Shown one piece after another: positions 37,490-45,430 of a DNA stretch of 59,755 nt; the stretch's first letter is position 1; each line of letters starts with the position of its first letter. This DNA is from a bacterium (lineage in GTDB: Bacteria > Gemmatimonadota > Gemmatimonadetes > Longimicrobiales > RSA9). A model generated the notes under the pieces. The model saw nothing but the letters and a program-made list of their open reading frames with translations. It was not told the origin of the DNA and ran no database searches. The position numbers were made by a program, and so were the translations under genes. The stretch is taken from contig QGVH01000024.1 in the NCBI GenBank assembly GCA_003242735.1, positions 1-59,755 of the forward strand, in the 5' to 3' direction.

Positions 37490-38200
37490 ATGAGCATTGC
37501 GTCTCCCCGATCGCCGCTCGTGGCAGGCGCCGAACGTCTGCTCTGCTCCCTCGCAGGCATCGTTTCCGCGCGGGTCGTCACCGATCGCGACGGCCAGATC
37601 GCGGAGATCCATGTCCTCGCGACGGATGCGTTGCATCCCAAGCAGGTCGTCCGCAACGTCGAGTCCGCGTTGCGCGCCGGCCTGGGCCTCGAGGTGGACC
37701 GGCGCATCGTCAGCGTCGCCCAGGTGAGGGCGGCCGACGCCGCGTTCCCGAGCCCCGCACCCGAGCCGGCGCCGGCCGGACCCGCACGCACACCGCCGCC
37801 CGGGCGCCTGGGCTTCGCCGACTTCGATGCGCGGTGCGACGCGATGCAGGGCGCGACCTGCCGCGTCGTCCTGCGGGCCGGTGACCGGCAGTTCGAAGGG
37901 ACGGGCGAGGGGCCGGGGACGACGCAAGGTCGCGTCGAGGCCGCCGCCCGCGCAGTGCTCGCCGCCCTCGCCGAGGCCCGCGCCGGGCTGCCGGTCGGCC
38001 TCGAAGGGGCGACCATCGTGGAGGCGCACGGCAGGACCTACGTGCTCGTGGCCGCCCGCGGACTCCAGGGACGCAGGTCCGTGCGACTCGCCGGGGCGGC
38101 GCCGTTGAGCCGGTCGCCCGAGGAGGCCGCCATCCTCGCCGCCCTCCAGGCGACCAACCGGTGGGTCGATCTCCCGCACGCAAGAGGGGCCGAGCCGTGA
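37490..38200 (+). CDS. Unknown two-domain protein A of a four-gene operon
   Basis: 236 residues, not a family I can name. The N-terminal domain (about 12-78) is a mixed alpha/beta unit with [33 protein letters not shown] and [14 protein letters not shown] Pro/Ala linker (about 83-103) leads to a C-terminal domain (about 115-236) with [18 protein letters not shown] and [12 protein letters not shown]. That C-terminal domain is clearly paralogous to the one in the last gene of this operon. No signal or membrane helix, so cytoplasmic. The stop overlaps the next ATG by one base. Confidence 0.8.
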   Translation: MSIASPRSPLVAGAERLLCSLAGIVSARVVTDRDGQIAEIHVLATDALHPKQVVRNVESALRAGLGLEVDRRIVSVAQVRAADAAFPSPAPEPAPAGPARTPPPGRLGFADFDARCDAMQGATCRVVLRAGDRQFEGTGEGPGTTQGRVEAAARAVLAALAEARAGLPVGLEGATIVEAHGRTYVLVAARGLQGRRSVRLAGAAPLSRSPEEAAILAALQATNRWVDLPHARGAEP

Positions 38201-38469
38201 TGCAGCCCATCGTCCTGCTGTTCCGCCCGAGAAAGCCGGACGACGCGTTCGAGGTCTGGTACGTCGCACCCCGGGCCGACGGGACCGCCAGGGTCGTGGT
38301 GGAACGGGAGGATCCGGCTTCCGGCGGGCGCCTCGAGATCGGCTGGCCGTTCGGCGCGCCCTTCACGCGGTTGAGCCGGCTGGTCGAGGCCGAAGCCGAC
38401 AGGGTCATGCCCGCGGCGGCGCACGCCCTCAAGCGACTCCGTGAACTGGCCCGGGGGAAGGTCGCCTGA
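38200..38469 (+). CDS. 89-residue protein of the four-gene operon
   Basis: Starts [20 protein letters not shown] and is predicted to have three or four strands and a C-terminal helix (AHALKRLRELARGK). No recognised domain, no cysteines, no membrane segment. A GTG one codon upstream is possible. Coupled by one-base overlap to protein A; the kinase-like gene begins 56 bases later. Confidence 0.72.
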   Translation: MQPIVLLFRPRKPDDAFEVWYVAPRADGTARVVVEREDPASGGRLEIGWPFGAPFTRLSRLVEAEADRVMPAAAHALKRLRELARGKVA

Positions 38470-38525
38470 GCGCGGCCGGAAGGCCGCCCTCGACCCGGCA
38501 CACGATCGGCGGTTCCAACTCGCTG

Positions 38526-39833
38526 GTGCACCGCGTGACCGGATACGCTGAGCCGTTGCATTCGACAGCGGTCGAGACGAGGCCGCCGCGCCGTTCGCCC
38601 CTGCGCCGCCTCCTGAAGCGGCTGGGCGGGCTGTTGCGCCACCAGATCAACAACCCGCTCCAGGCCATCCTCTCCGAGGCGGAGCTGCTGGCGGAGCGCG
38701 GCGCCGCCGACGAGCGCGACGTGCAGGGCGCTGCGCAGTCCATCGCGGCCGCGGCGCGGCGCATCGCCGCCGTCGTCGCGGACTTCGAACGCATCGCGGC
38801 CAGCGAGGCCGGGGCGGAGCTCGCCGAGACCGAGGACGCGGGCGACCCCGGCCCCCTCACCCGCGCCCTCGCAACCGAGCTGAACCTCATCGCCCGGCAG
38901 GCCGAGGTCGCCGTCCAGCCGCAGGACGCGCAACGGCTCCGGCCGCGCCTCCGCCGCGCCGCGCGCCTCGCGCGGGCATGGCTCGCCGCCGGCGCCCGCC
39001 TCCGCCCGACCTACGCGCCGGCGCCCGCGCCGCCCGCACCCGAGCCCACACCTGCTGCGCCGTCGCCGCATCAGGCGGGCTACGCCGCGGCGCGCGCCCT
39101 GGCCGTCCGCCTCCAGCGCCTCGAGGCCGACTACCGGCGGCTCCAGGAGCAACTCGAACGGCGCGAACGCTTTTGGCGCTTCTCGACCCACGAGCTGCGC
39201 AACGCCGCCAACGCCTTCGTGTCCTGGGCCTACGTCTTGCGACGCTCCGAGATCCGCAACGCCCCCTGGTTCGCCCCCCTCGCCCGTGCGGCGGAGGCCG
39301 TGCTCCGCCGCACCGAGGAAGTCCTGGACCTCGGGGCGAGCGGCATGACCGACTTCGAGATCAGGGTCGAGAACGTCAACCTCGTCGAAGCCGCACGCGA
39401 CGCGCTCGAGATGATCCGCCCCGCGGCAGACCAGAACAACCTCACGCTGGCCCTGGCCAGCCCGCCCGGCGGAGAGCCCGTCTGGGCCGAGGCGGATCCA
39501 GACCGGGTCCAGCAGATCCTCCACAACCTGCTCCGCAACGCGGTCGAGGCGACCCCGCCCGGCGGCTCCATCTGCATCAGCGCCCGCTACGACGGCGCCT
39601 GCGCCGCGCTCGAGATCGAGGACACGGGCACCGGCCTCCACCCCGGCGCCGCCGCCGGACTCTTCCAGCTCGACAGCCCGGCCGAGCCGCCCGCCGGGCG
39701 GCGCCGCGGCTACGGTCTCGGCCTCCCGCTCTCTCGGTACCTGGCCGAGCAGATGCGCGGGTCGCTCGAGCTCCAGCCCGCAACGACGGGCGGCGCGCGA
39801 CTCCTGCTCCGACTGCCACGAGCCAACCCGTGA
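38526..39833 (+). CDS. Soluble histidine-kinase-like protein with two H-box motifs
   Basis: 435 residues, no membrane segment and no recognisable sensor domain. The first H-box is RHQINNPLQAILSEAELL with His39. A Pro/Ala linker (about 155-180) and a coiled coil (LQRLEADYRRLQEQLERRE) lead to a second H-box STHELRNAANAFVSW with His222. The C-terminal ATPase domain has the N-box LHNLLRNAVEA, G1 EDTGTGL and G2 YGLGLPLSRYLAEQ. The GTG at 38526 is tentative because no clear Shine-Dalgarno is seen. Its stop overlaps the GTG of the next gene by four bases. Confidence 0.82.
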   Translation: MHRVTGYAEPLHSTAVETRPPRRSPLRRLLKRLGGLLRHQINNPLQAILSEAELLAERGAADERDVQGAAQSIAAAARRIAAVVADFERIAASEAGAELAETEDAGDPGPLTRALATELNLIARQAEVAVQPQDAQRLRPRLRRAARLARAWLAAGARLRPTYAPAPAPPAPEPTPAAPSPHQAGYAAARALAVRLQRLEADYRRLQEQLERRERFWRFSTHELRNAANAFVSWAYVLRRSEIRNAPWFAPLARAAEAVLRRTEEVLDLGASGMTDFEIRVENVNLVEAARDALEMIRPAADQNNLTLALASPPGGEPVWAEADPDRVQQILHNLLRNAVEATPPGGSICISARYDGACAALEIEDTGTGLHPGAAAGLFQLDSPAEPPAGRRRGYGLGLPLSRYLAEQMRGSLELQPATTGGARLLLRLPRANP

Positions 39834-40609
39834 ACGACCAAGCGATCGCGAGCCGCGAGGATCCGCGGGACATCGAGACCGAGGCGGCCGCCCAGCTCGA
39901 GCGGCTCCGAGGCGTCCTCGCCGCAGCCGTGTGGGTCGGCCAGCACCCAACGGTCCGCGAAGTCTACATCGCCGCCGCGCCGGACGTCTCCGTTCCCGAC
40001 CTCAAGGAGACCATCCGCGCCGTGCTCCGCGACAACGGCCTCGTCTGCCCGCCGGACGCGATCCACATCGGCGTGCTGGACGCGGCGCCGGAGTCGGGCG
40101 CGGGTCGGGAGCCGCCCGCCGAGCCCGCCCGACCCGCAAGCGCCGCTGAACCGGCACCCGCCTCGGCAGCCGGCCCCGGCGGGCCGGCCCCCGAGCCGCC
40201 CGCCGAGGAAGCCGAGGTGCCGCCCCCGTGGCACGGCCGCTTCCTCATCCTCTCCGCCCTCGAGGTCCGCCGCGCCGGCAACGAGGTCACCTGCCGCGTC
40301 CAGCTCCTCCGGGTCGGCGAGCCCCTGACCGGCGAGGCCACCGAGATCGACACGCCCGCGGGCCGGGCACGCGCCGGCGCCCGCGCCGTCCTCCGGGCCG
40401 TCTCGGGCGCCGGCGCCGGCACCGCCTTGTCCCTGGAAGGCGCGGCCGTCCTCGACCTCTTCAACCGCAAGTACGTCGCGGTGTCCGTCGAGGCCGCCAC
40501 CGCACGCCGAACCACCCTCCTCTCCGGCCTGGTGCCGATCGACCGCTCCATCGAAGACGCCGCCTGCCTCGCCACCCTCGGCGCCATCGAACGCTGGCTC
40601 GCCTGGTAG
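39830..40609 (+). CDS. Unknown two-domain protein B, paralogue of protein A
   Basis: 259 residues. The layout repeats protein A: N-terminal alpha/beta domain (about 15-85, with VREVYIAAAPDVSVPDLKET), a long Pro/Ala/Glu linker (about 87-130), and a C-terminal domain (about 135-259). The C-terminal domain aligns with A through TCRVQLLRVGEPLTGEAT versus [25 protein letters not shown] versus GLEGATI, and ending ERWLAW versus NRWVDL. Cytoplasmic; no known fold by eye. GTG start in a GTGA junction with the kinase gene. Confidence 0.8.
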   Translation: MNDQAIASREDPRDIETEAAAQLERLRGVLAAAVWVGQHPTVREVYIAAAPDVSVPDLKETIRAVLRDNGLVCPPDAIHIGVLDAAPESGAGREPPAEPARPASAAEPAPASAAGPGGPAPEPPAEEAEVPPPWHGRFLILSALEVRRAGNEVTCRVQLLRVGEPLTGEATEIDTPAGRARAGARAVLRAVSGAGAGTALSLEGAAVLDLFNRKYVAVSVEAATARRTTLLSGLVPIDRSIEDAACLATLGAIERWLAW

Positions 40610-40757
40610 AGCTGCCCCCGTCCGCGCCCTTGCCCGACCCGCCCCTGGCCGGTCGCGCCGCGCACCGCCCGCTCGCCCATCGAACCACTGAACCGCCCGG
40701 TCCCCCCGCCGAACCGTTGACGCCGCCGCCACGGCGCCGTACTATCGGGGCGCCCAT

Positions 40758-40780
40758 TGAAAATAGGTCTCAATCTCAAA
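40758..40780 (+). promoter_or_regulatory. Weak Fur-box-like site before the lipoprotein gene
   Basis: TGAAAAT-A-GGTCTCA (40758-40772), with a trailing ATCTCAAA, is AT-rich compared with its neighbours and resembles half of a 7-1-7 Fur box (5 of 7 in the inverted half). It is 19 bases upstream of the start. The rest of the 180-base gap (40610-40790) shows nothing else. Confidence 0.35.
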
Positions 40781-40790
40781 GAGAACGCCG

Positions 40791-41318
40791 ATGACCACCG
40801 CGCGACGGATCCCCGCTCTCCTCCTCGGCGCGACGCTCCTCGCCTGCGCCGGCGACACCCGGACCGACACCACCCCCCAGACCGGCACCGAGGCCCAGGC
40901 CGAGCCGGCCACCAACGCCCCCGCCACGATCCCCGGCCTCCCGCCCGGCGGCCTCGAGGACTGGATCGCCGAGATCCGCGACGGCCTCGCCACACTGCCG
41001 GACAGGATCGCCAGCGACATCGCGGGCGCACGGACGGTGGCCCTCGAACTCTACGTGGGACGGCAGGAGTTCATCGAGATCTTCTACGGCGAGAACGGCA
41101 GGCTCACGGCCGGCGGAGCGCTCGGGCCGGCCGTGGAGCATGCCGAAGAGGAGTTCCACGAACTGCTGCTGATGCTGAACGGCGACGAGACGCCCGACGC
41201 GGAGCAGGTCCGCGCCAAGGTCGTCGCGCTCGCGGAGGCCTACGAGCGGGTCCTCGAGGAAGCCCGGCGAGCGGGCGTGCCGCTCACCCCCGTCGCCACC
41301 ACGCCCGCCGGCTCCTGA
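40791..41318 (+). CDS. Putative lipoprotein, possibly iron-regulated
   Basis: 175 residues. Signal RRIPALLLGATLLACAGD with a proper LLAC lipobox (Cys near 19). After a Thr/Pro-rich spacer the mature part is helical: LEDWIAEIRDGLATLP, ALELYVGRQEFIEIFYGENG and EEEFHELLLMLNGDE. No heme or Cys motif and no recognised domain. It converges on the ferritin-like gene, nine bases apart at their 3' ends, and both have Fur-like sites upstream, so a role in iron handling is a reasonable guess. Confidence 0.75.
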   Translation: MTTARRIPALLLGATLLACAGDTRTDTTPQTGTEAQAEPATNAPATIPGLPPGGLEDWIAEIRDGLATLPDRIASDIAGARTVALELYVGRQEFIEIFYGENGRLTAGGALGPAVEHAEEEFHELLLMLNGDETPDAEQVRAKVVALAEAYERVLEEARRAGVPLTPVATTPAGS

Positions 41319-41327
41319 CCCGGCCGC

Positions 41328-41765
41328 CTACTCCTTCCAGTTCTTGAGGATGCGCTCCAGGTCGTCGCGGTGACGGGTCTCCTCGGAGACGATGTTCTCG
41401 AGGTCCACGCGCAGCCCGATCTCGCCCGCGGCGTCCGCCTGCTTGATCCGCTGCGTGTAGCGCTCGATGGTCTCCCGCTCGGCCTGGAGCACGATCTCGA
41501 AGATCTCGCGGTTGCTCGAGCCCAGCCGGACCTCCGCGGGGCGCGTGGTGGGCGTGCCGCCGAGGGCGACGATCTTGTTGGCGAGGTAGCGGGCGTGGCC
41601 GAGCTCATCGGCGATCTCCTCGTCCAGGAAGCGCGACAGCTCGGGGCGATGGGGCCCGGTGATGAGCTGGCTGAGGACGAGGTAGCTGATGATGGCCTGG
41701 TACTCGTGGGCGAGGTCGGTGTTGAGGCCTTCGATGAGGGCCTGGCGCGCATCCTGGCTTGCCAT
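41328..41765 (-). CDS. Ferritin-like / bacterioferritin-type protein
   Basis: 145 residues forming a four-helix bundle. Iron ligands are placed as in bacterioferritin-like proteins: Glu in DLAHEYQAI, ExxH in DELGHARYL, Glu in LQAERETIERY and ExxxH in EETRHRDDL. It probably oxidises and stores iron. AGGAG lies nine bases upstream of the ATG, preceded by a clear Fur box. Dps-like or rubrerythrin-like classification is possible, but no rubredoxin cysteines are present. Confidence 0.87.
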   Translation of the reverse strand: MASQDARQALIEGLNTDLAHEYQAIISYLVLSQLITGPHRPELSRFLDEEIADELGHARYLANKIVALGGTPTTRPAEVRLGSSNREIFEIVLQAERETIERYTQRIKQADAAGEIGLRVDLENIVSEETRHRDDLERILKNWKE

Positions 41766-41796
41766 GTTCGGGCACTCCTGTGTGGGTAATCGCTAG

Positions 41797-41815
41797 TGAT
41801 AATGATTATTGATAA
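41797..41815 (-). promoter_or_regulatory. Fur box upstream of the ferritin-like gene
   Basis: TGATAATGATTATTGATAA matches the repeated GATAAT/ATTATC pattern of Fur boxes (7-1-7 halves TGATAAT and ATTATTG, 6 of 7 complementary). It is 32-50 bases upstream of the start, in the promoter region, and is strikingly AT-rich here. Confidence 0.8.
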
Positions 41816-41860
41816 GCGACGCCGCACCACCGCGCAAGGGTCGGCGCGGGTCGCCGGGCC

Positions 41861-42253
41861 TCAGCGCCCCGGCGCGGGCCCGACGAAGCGCTGGACCTCC
41901 TCGACGACGCGCCGCGGCTCGACCGGCTTGGCGAGGTAGCCGTCGCAGCCGGCGGCGATCGCCCGCTCCCGGTCCTCCTCCAGGGCGTGGGCGGTCAACG
42001 CGATGATCGGGATGTCCCGGGTGGCCTGATCGGCTTTGAGACGGCGCGTCGCCTCCCATCCGTCGATCTTGGGGATCGAGATGTCCATGAGGATCAGGTC
42101 GGGATGCTCCTGGCGAGCCCGGTTCACGCCCTCCTCGCCGTCGCGAGCCTCGAGGACGTTGTAGCCGACGTGGTCCAGGATCGTCCGGTAGACGACGAGG
42201 TTGTCCTCGTTGTCTTCGACGAGGAGAACGGTCTTCTTCCGGGCATCGTCCAT
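41861..42253 (-). CDS. Single-domain response regulator
   Basis: 130 residues, a receiver domain only. Acidic pocket EDN near residue 14, phospho-acceptor Asp57 in LILMDISIPK, Thr87 in ALTAHA and Lys109 in GYLAKPV. No output domain, so it acts by binding a partner or as a phosphotransfer intermediate, like DivK/CheY. No kinase is adjacent. Two kinases without receivers are in the window (38.5 and 53.2 kb), but pairing is speculative. A palindromic operator covers its likely -10. Confidence 0.93.
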   Translation of the reverse strand: MDDARKKTVLLVEDNEDNLVVYRTILDHVGYNVLEARDGEEGVNRARQEHPDLILMDISIPKIDGWEATRRLKADQATRDIPIIALTAHALEEDRERAIAAGCDGYLAKPVEPRRVVEEVQRFVGPAPGR

Positions 42254-42290
42254 GGCCGGATCATCCGCGCAGGGGTTCCTGGTCTCGGCG

Positions 42291-42314
42291 GTTTCGTGAC
42301 AATATACACGAAAC
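42291..42314 (-). promoter_or_regulatory. Palindromic operator over a TATATT -10 box
   Basis: An 8-bp perfect inverted repeat, GTTTCGTG-N8-CACGAAAC, 38 bases upstream of the response regulator start. On the minus strand the 8-base centre contains TATATT, a good -10 hexamer. A protein bound here would block or control transcription. No good -35 is seen at 17 bases. Confidence 0.55.
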
Positions 42315-42343
42315 GTGCCGATCCGTGGTCACGCCACCACCGC

Positions 42344-43393
42344 CTATCCAGCACTCTCTTCGGCGGCCGCCTCGGCCGCCTCCCGCTCCTTGAACACCTT
42401 GAGGTTCGTGGAGTGGCCCGGGTTCACGCGGGCCTTGGGGTCGATGTAGTGGATGGCGTTGTTGACGGCGATGGCCGCCTCGCTGAAGCCCGTGGCGATG
42501 AGATCGAGCTTGGCCTCGTGCCAGACGACGTCGCCGGCGGCGAAGACGCCGGGGATGCTGGTCTGCATCGTCGGGCTGACCTTGATGCCGTTCTTCTCCA
42601 GTTCGATGCCCCAGCGGGCCACAGGCCCGAGGTCTGGCTTGAAGCCGATGAGCGCGAGCACGGCGTCCACCTCGAGGGTGAGCTCCTCGTTGGTGCGGTT
42701 GTCGAAGATGGTGACGGCGCGCACGCATTCGTCGCCGTGGATGGCGCGCACCTCCTTGTGGGTGAGGAGCTCGATCTCTCCGGCCTCGACGGCGGTGCGG
42801 AGCAGACGCATGGAGTGGGCGTGGGCGCGGAAGCCCTCGCGGCGGTGGATGAGGATCAGACGTGCGGTGGTGTCCTTGAGGGCCAGCGCCCAGTCCACGG
42901 CGGAGTCGCCGCCGCCCACGATCAGGACGCGCTTGCCGGCGTAGGCGGCCGGGTCCTTGACGTGGTGGGCCACGCCGCGCTCGAGGAATTCCTGGTAGCC
43001 GGGGCACTCGAGGACGCGGGGCGAGAACGCGCCCTTGCCGGCGGCGATGATGACGGCGCGGCTCGCGTACCGTCCGCCCTTGTCCGTGGTCGCGACGAAG
43101 TAGCCGTCTTCCCGGATCAGGTCCTGGACCTGCTCGCCGAGGCGCACCTCGGCCCCGAACTGGAGCCCCTGCTCGATGAGGTTGGCCGCCAGCTCCTTGG
43201 CCGTGATGCGGGGGAAGCCGCCGACGTCGTAGATGTACTTCTCCGGGTAGAGCGCGGTGAGCTGGCCGCCCAGCTCGGGCAGCGAGTCGATGATGCGGGC
43301 CGACGCCCCGCGCATCCCGGCGTAGAAGGCGGCAAAGAGCCCTGTCGGGCCGCCGCCGATGATCGTCAGGTCCTTGAGCTCGGAGTCGTTCAA
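42344..43393 (-). CDS. Ferredoxin-NADP+ reductase, thioredoxin-reductase-like type
   Basis: 349 residues. FAD site IIGGGPTGLFAAFYAGMRG, PELGGQLTALYPEK, NADPH site LIVGGGDSAVDWALAL and C-terminal [17 protein letters not shown]. The CxxC of thioredoxin reductase is absent, which fits the YumC-type ferredoxin/flavodoxin NADP reductases of Bacillus and Chlorobium. It would feed or draw electrons from ferredoxin. The C-terminal 50 residues (IHYIDPKARVNPGHSTNLK) carry the family's aromatic stacking region. Confidence 0.92.
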   Translation of the reverse strand: MNDSELKDLTIIGGGPTGLFAAFYAGMRGASARIIDSLPELGGQLTALYPEKYIYDVGGFPRITAKELAANLIEQGLQFGAEVRLGEQVQDLIREDGYFVATTDKGGRYASRAVIIAAGKGAFSPRVLECPGYQEFLERGVAHHVKDPAAYAGKRVLIVGGGDSAVDWALALKDTTARLILIHRREGFRAHAHSMRLLRTAVEAGEIELLTHKEVRAIHGDECVRAVTIFDNRTNEELTLEVDAVLALIGFKPDLGPVARWGIELEKNGIKVSPTMQTSIPGVFAAGDVVWHEAKLDLIATGFSEAAIAVNNAIHYIDPKARVNPGHSTNLKVFKEREAAEAAAEESAG

Positions 43394-43447
43394 CGTCGTC
43401 CTTTCCCGGTTGAACCGCGCGGCCCCGCCGGGCGGCCGGCGCCAATC

Positions 43448-43972
43448 CTAGACGTTGCGCGCCTCGCCACGCAAGGCGCGGAGTCCCGCGCGGGTGTAGT
43501 CCACCACCGCGAAGAGTCCGGCCGCACCCGCGACCGCCACGAGCGGTCCGACCCGGGCGGGGCGGAGGAGCAGCGCGAGCACGACCACGATCTGGATCCC
43601 CGTCACGATCTTGCCGCCGAGCCGCGCGCGGAACCTCACGGGCAACCGGAACAGCAGCGCGGTGAGGAAGGCCGCGACGGTGAAGACATCGCGGGCGAGC
43701 AGGACCAGCAGCTCCCACGTCTTCAGCAGGCCGCCGAGCGCGAGAGTCACCAGGGCCGTGACCAGGAACGCCTTGTCGGCGAGCGGGTCGAGGATCTCGC
43801 CGACGCGCGAGGTCCGGCCGAGCCGGCGAGCGAGCCAGCCGTCCGCGAAGTCCGAGAACGCGGCCACCGTGAGGATCGCCGCCCTCGCGCCGACGTCGTC
43901 GGTGGCGAGGAACAGCGCGGCGAGCGGAACACGGAGGAGCGAGATCGCGTTGGGCCACGACACGAGCTGCAT
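43448..43972 (-). CDS. CDP-alcohol phosphatidyltransferase (PgsA-like)
   Basis: 174 residues with about five membrane helices. The signature D-x2-DG-x2-AR-x8-G-x3-D-x3-D is exact in DFADGWLARRLGRTSR with VGEILDPLADK. It transfers a phosphatidyl group from CDP-diacylglycerol to an alcohol; phosphatidylglycerol-phosphate synthase is likeliest by length and start WPNAISLLRVP. The ATG at 43972 is the first plausible start; longer frames are Arg-rich. Confidence 0.9.
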   Translation of the reverse strand: MQLVSWPNAISLLRVPLAALFLATDDVGARAAILTVAAFSDFADGWLARRLGRTSRVGEILDPLADKAFLVTALVTLALGGLLKTWELLVLLARDVFTVAAFLTALLFRLPVRFRARLGGKIVTGIQIVVVLALLLRPARVGPLVAVAGAAGLFAVVDYTRAGLRALRGEARNV

Positions 43973-44138
43973 GGCGTCCGTCAACCACCAGCCGGTGTGA
44001 GCGCGCGGCGCGGCGACTGCATCGCGCGCTCGGAGTTCCGGCCCTGAGCCGCACGGCGCCCGCGCCCGCGCCACCCCGCCCCGGGCCCGATTCGTTTTAC
44101 CCGCCAGCGGCCGGGAAGTCCCGGCCCGGAGCACCCGG

Positions 44139-45401
44139 TCACTCGGCCGCCACGGGCGGCGCCCCCGTGTACCAGGCCGAACGCTGGTACTTCTCGAGCG
44201 CCGACCGGAGGAGGAGCTTCACGAGGAGCGCGGCGGGGATCGCGATCAGCAGCCCCACGAAGCCGAAGAAGAAGCCGCCCATCGCGATCGCGAGCATGAC
44301 CCAGACCGGGTGCAGCCCCACGGATCCACCCACGATCCGCGGCCCCGTCACGCTCGAGTCGAGGAACTGCACGACGCCGAAGACCACCGCGACCTTGAGC
44401 AGCGACGCCAGCACGTTGCCGGTGAGGAGCGCGATGATGACGGCGGGCACGAGGCTGACGATGAGGCCGAGGTACGGGACCAGGTTGAACACCCCGGCCA
44501 CCACGCCCACCAGGCCCGCGTACGGGAAGCCGAGGGCGAAGAGGCCGAGCCACGTCAGCACGCCCACGATGGCCGCCGCCGCGACCTGGCCGCGCATGAA
44601 ACGGGACAATAGCGTGTCGTACTCGGCCAAGAACGCCAGCCACTCCTCTCGGCGCGAGAGCGGGATCAACAGCCGCAGCCGCGCGATGATCTTGTCGTAG
44701 TCCTTGAGCAGGTAGAACGCCAGCACCGGCGTGAGGACCACGTACCCGATGATGGTCAGGGCCGTACCGATCCCCCGCCCCACCCCCAGCACGGCCGCCC
44801 CGGCGCGCCGCGCGATCTCGGCCTGCCGCTCCTGGAGCGCCGCCACCAACTGCTCCGGCTCGAACGCGCGCACGTGCGCCAGCAGCACATCCTCGCGCAG
44901 GCCGGGGATGTCCACCCGGATCAGCCGGTCGAGCAGCGCCTCGACCCACCGCGCCAGCCGATCCAGCAAGACCGGCGCCTGGGTGATCAAGGCGTCCACC
45001 TGCCGGCCCAGCGCCGGCACGCCGAACACGGCGGCGAGCACGAGCGCGCCCACCGCGGGGAGGGCGAGGAGGAGGACGGCGAGGGTGCGCGGCACCCGCC
45101 GTCGCTCGAGCGCGTCCACGGCGGGGTCGAGAATATATGCCAGGACCAGGGCGAGGATGAACGGCGCGAGCAGGAAACCGGTGGTGCGAAGCAGCCAGAG
45201 CGCCGCGAGCACCGACATCCCGACCACCGCCAGCCGGTGGAGCCGCGTGCCGGCGTACGGCACGGCGAGGAGCAGGAACAGCAGGAACAGGACGATGGGC
45301 GACAGCACCGCCTGCACCTGGTACAGGAAGAGGCCCACCACCAGCAACACGGCCGCCCCGTAGACCAGCCGCCATTCGTCCTGCCCCGGCAATCGCATCA
45401 T
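44139..45401 (-). CDS. AI-2E family transporter (PerM/YdiK type)
   Basis: 420 residues with about eight membrane helices arranged as in the family: three at the N-terminus, an amphipathic soluble region (about 130-230, LGRQVDALITQAPVLLDRL), then five more. TPVLAFYLLKDYDKI and LGLFALGFPYAGLVGVVAGVFNLVPYLG are the conserved motifs. Members are linked to AI-2 export or Na+/H+ antiport; the substrate is unknown. It follows a Nudix gene by 29 bases. Confidence 0.9.
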   Translation of the reverse strand: MMRLPGQDEWRLVYGAAVLLVVGLFLYQVQAVLSPIVLFLLFLLLAVPYAGTRLHRLAVVGMSVLAALWLLRTTGFLLAPFILALVLAYILDPAVDALERRRVPRTLAVLLLALPAVGALVLAAVFGVPALGRQVDALITQAPVLLDRLARWVEALLDRLIRVDIPGLREDVLLAHVRAFEPEQLVAALQERQAEIARRAGAAVLGVGRGIGTALTIIGYVVLTPVLAFYLLKDYDKIIARLRLLIPLSRREEWLAFLAEYDTLLSRFMRGQVAAAAIVGVLTWLGLFALGFPYAGLVGVVAGVFNLVPYLGLIVSLVPAVIIALLTGNVLASLLKVAVVFGVVQFLDSSVTGPRIVGGSVGLHPVWVMLAIAMGGFFFGFVGLLIAIPAALLVKLLLRSALEKYQRSAWYTGAPPVAAE

Positions 45402-45430
45402 CGCTCGACCTCTGCGGCTCCCTCACCGCG

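Noticed and set aside
41861..42253. Single-domain response regulator as the fixed partner of the two kinases in the window
   Set aside because: Different strand, 2-11 kb away and separate promoter. Possible but without sequence support, so kept as a hypothesis only.
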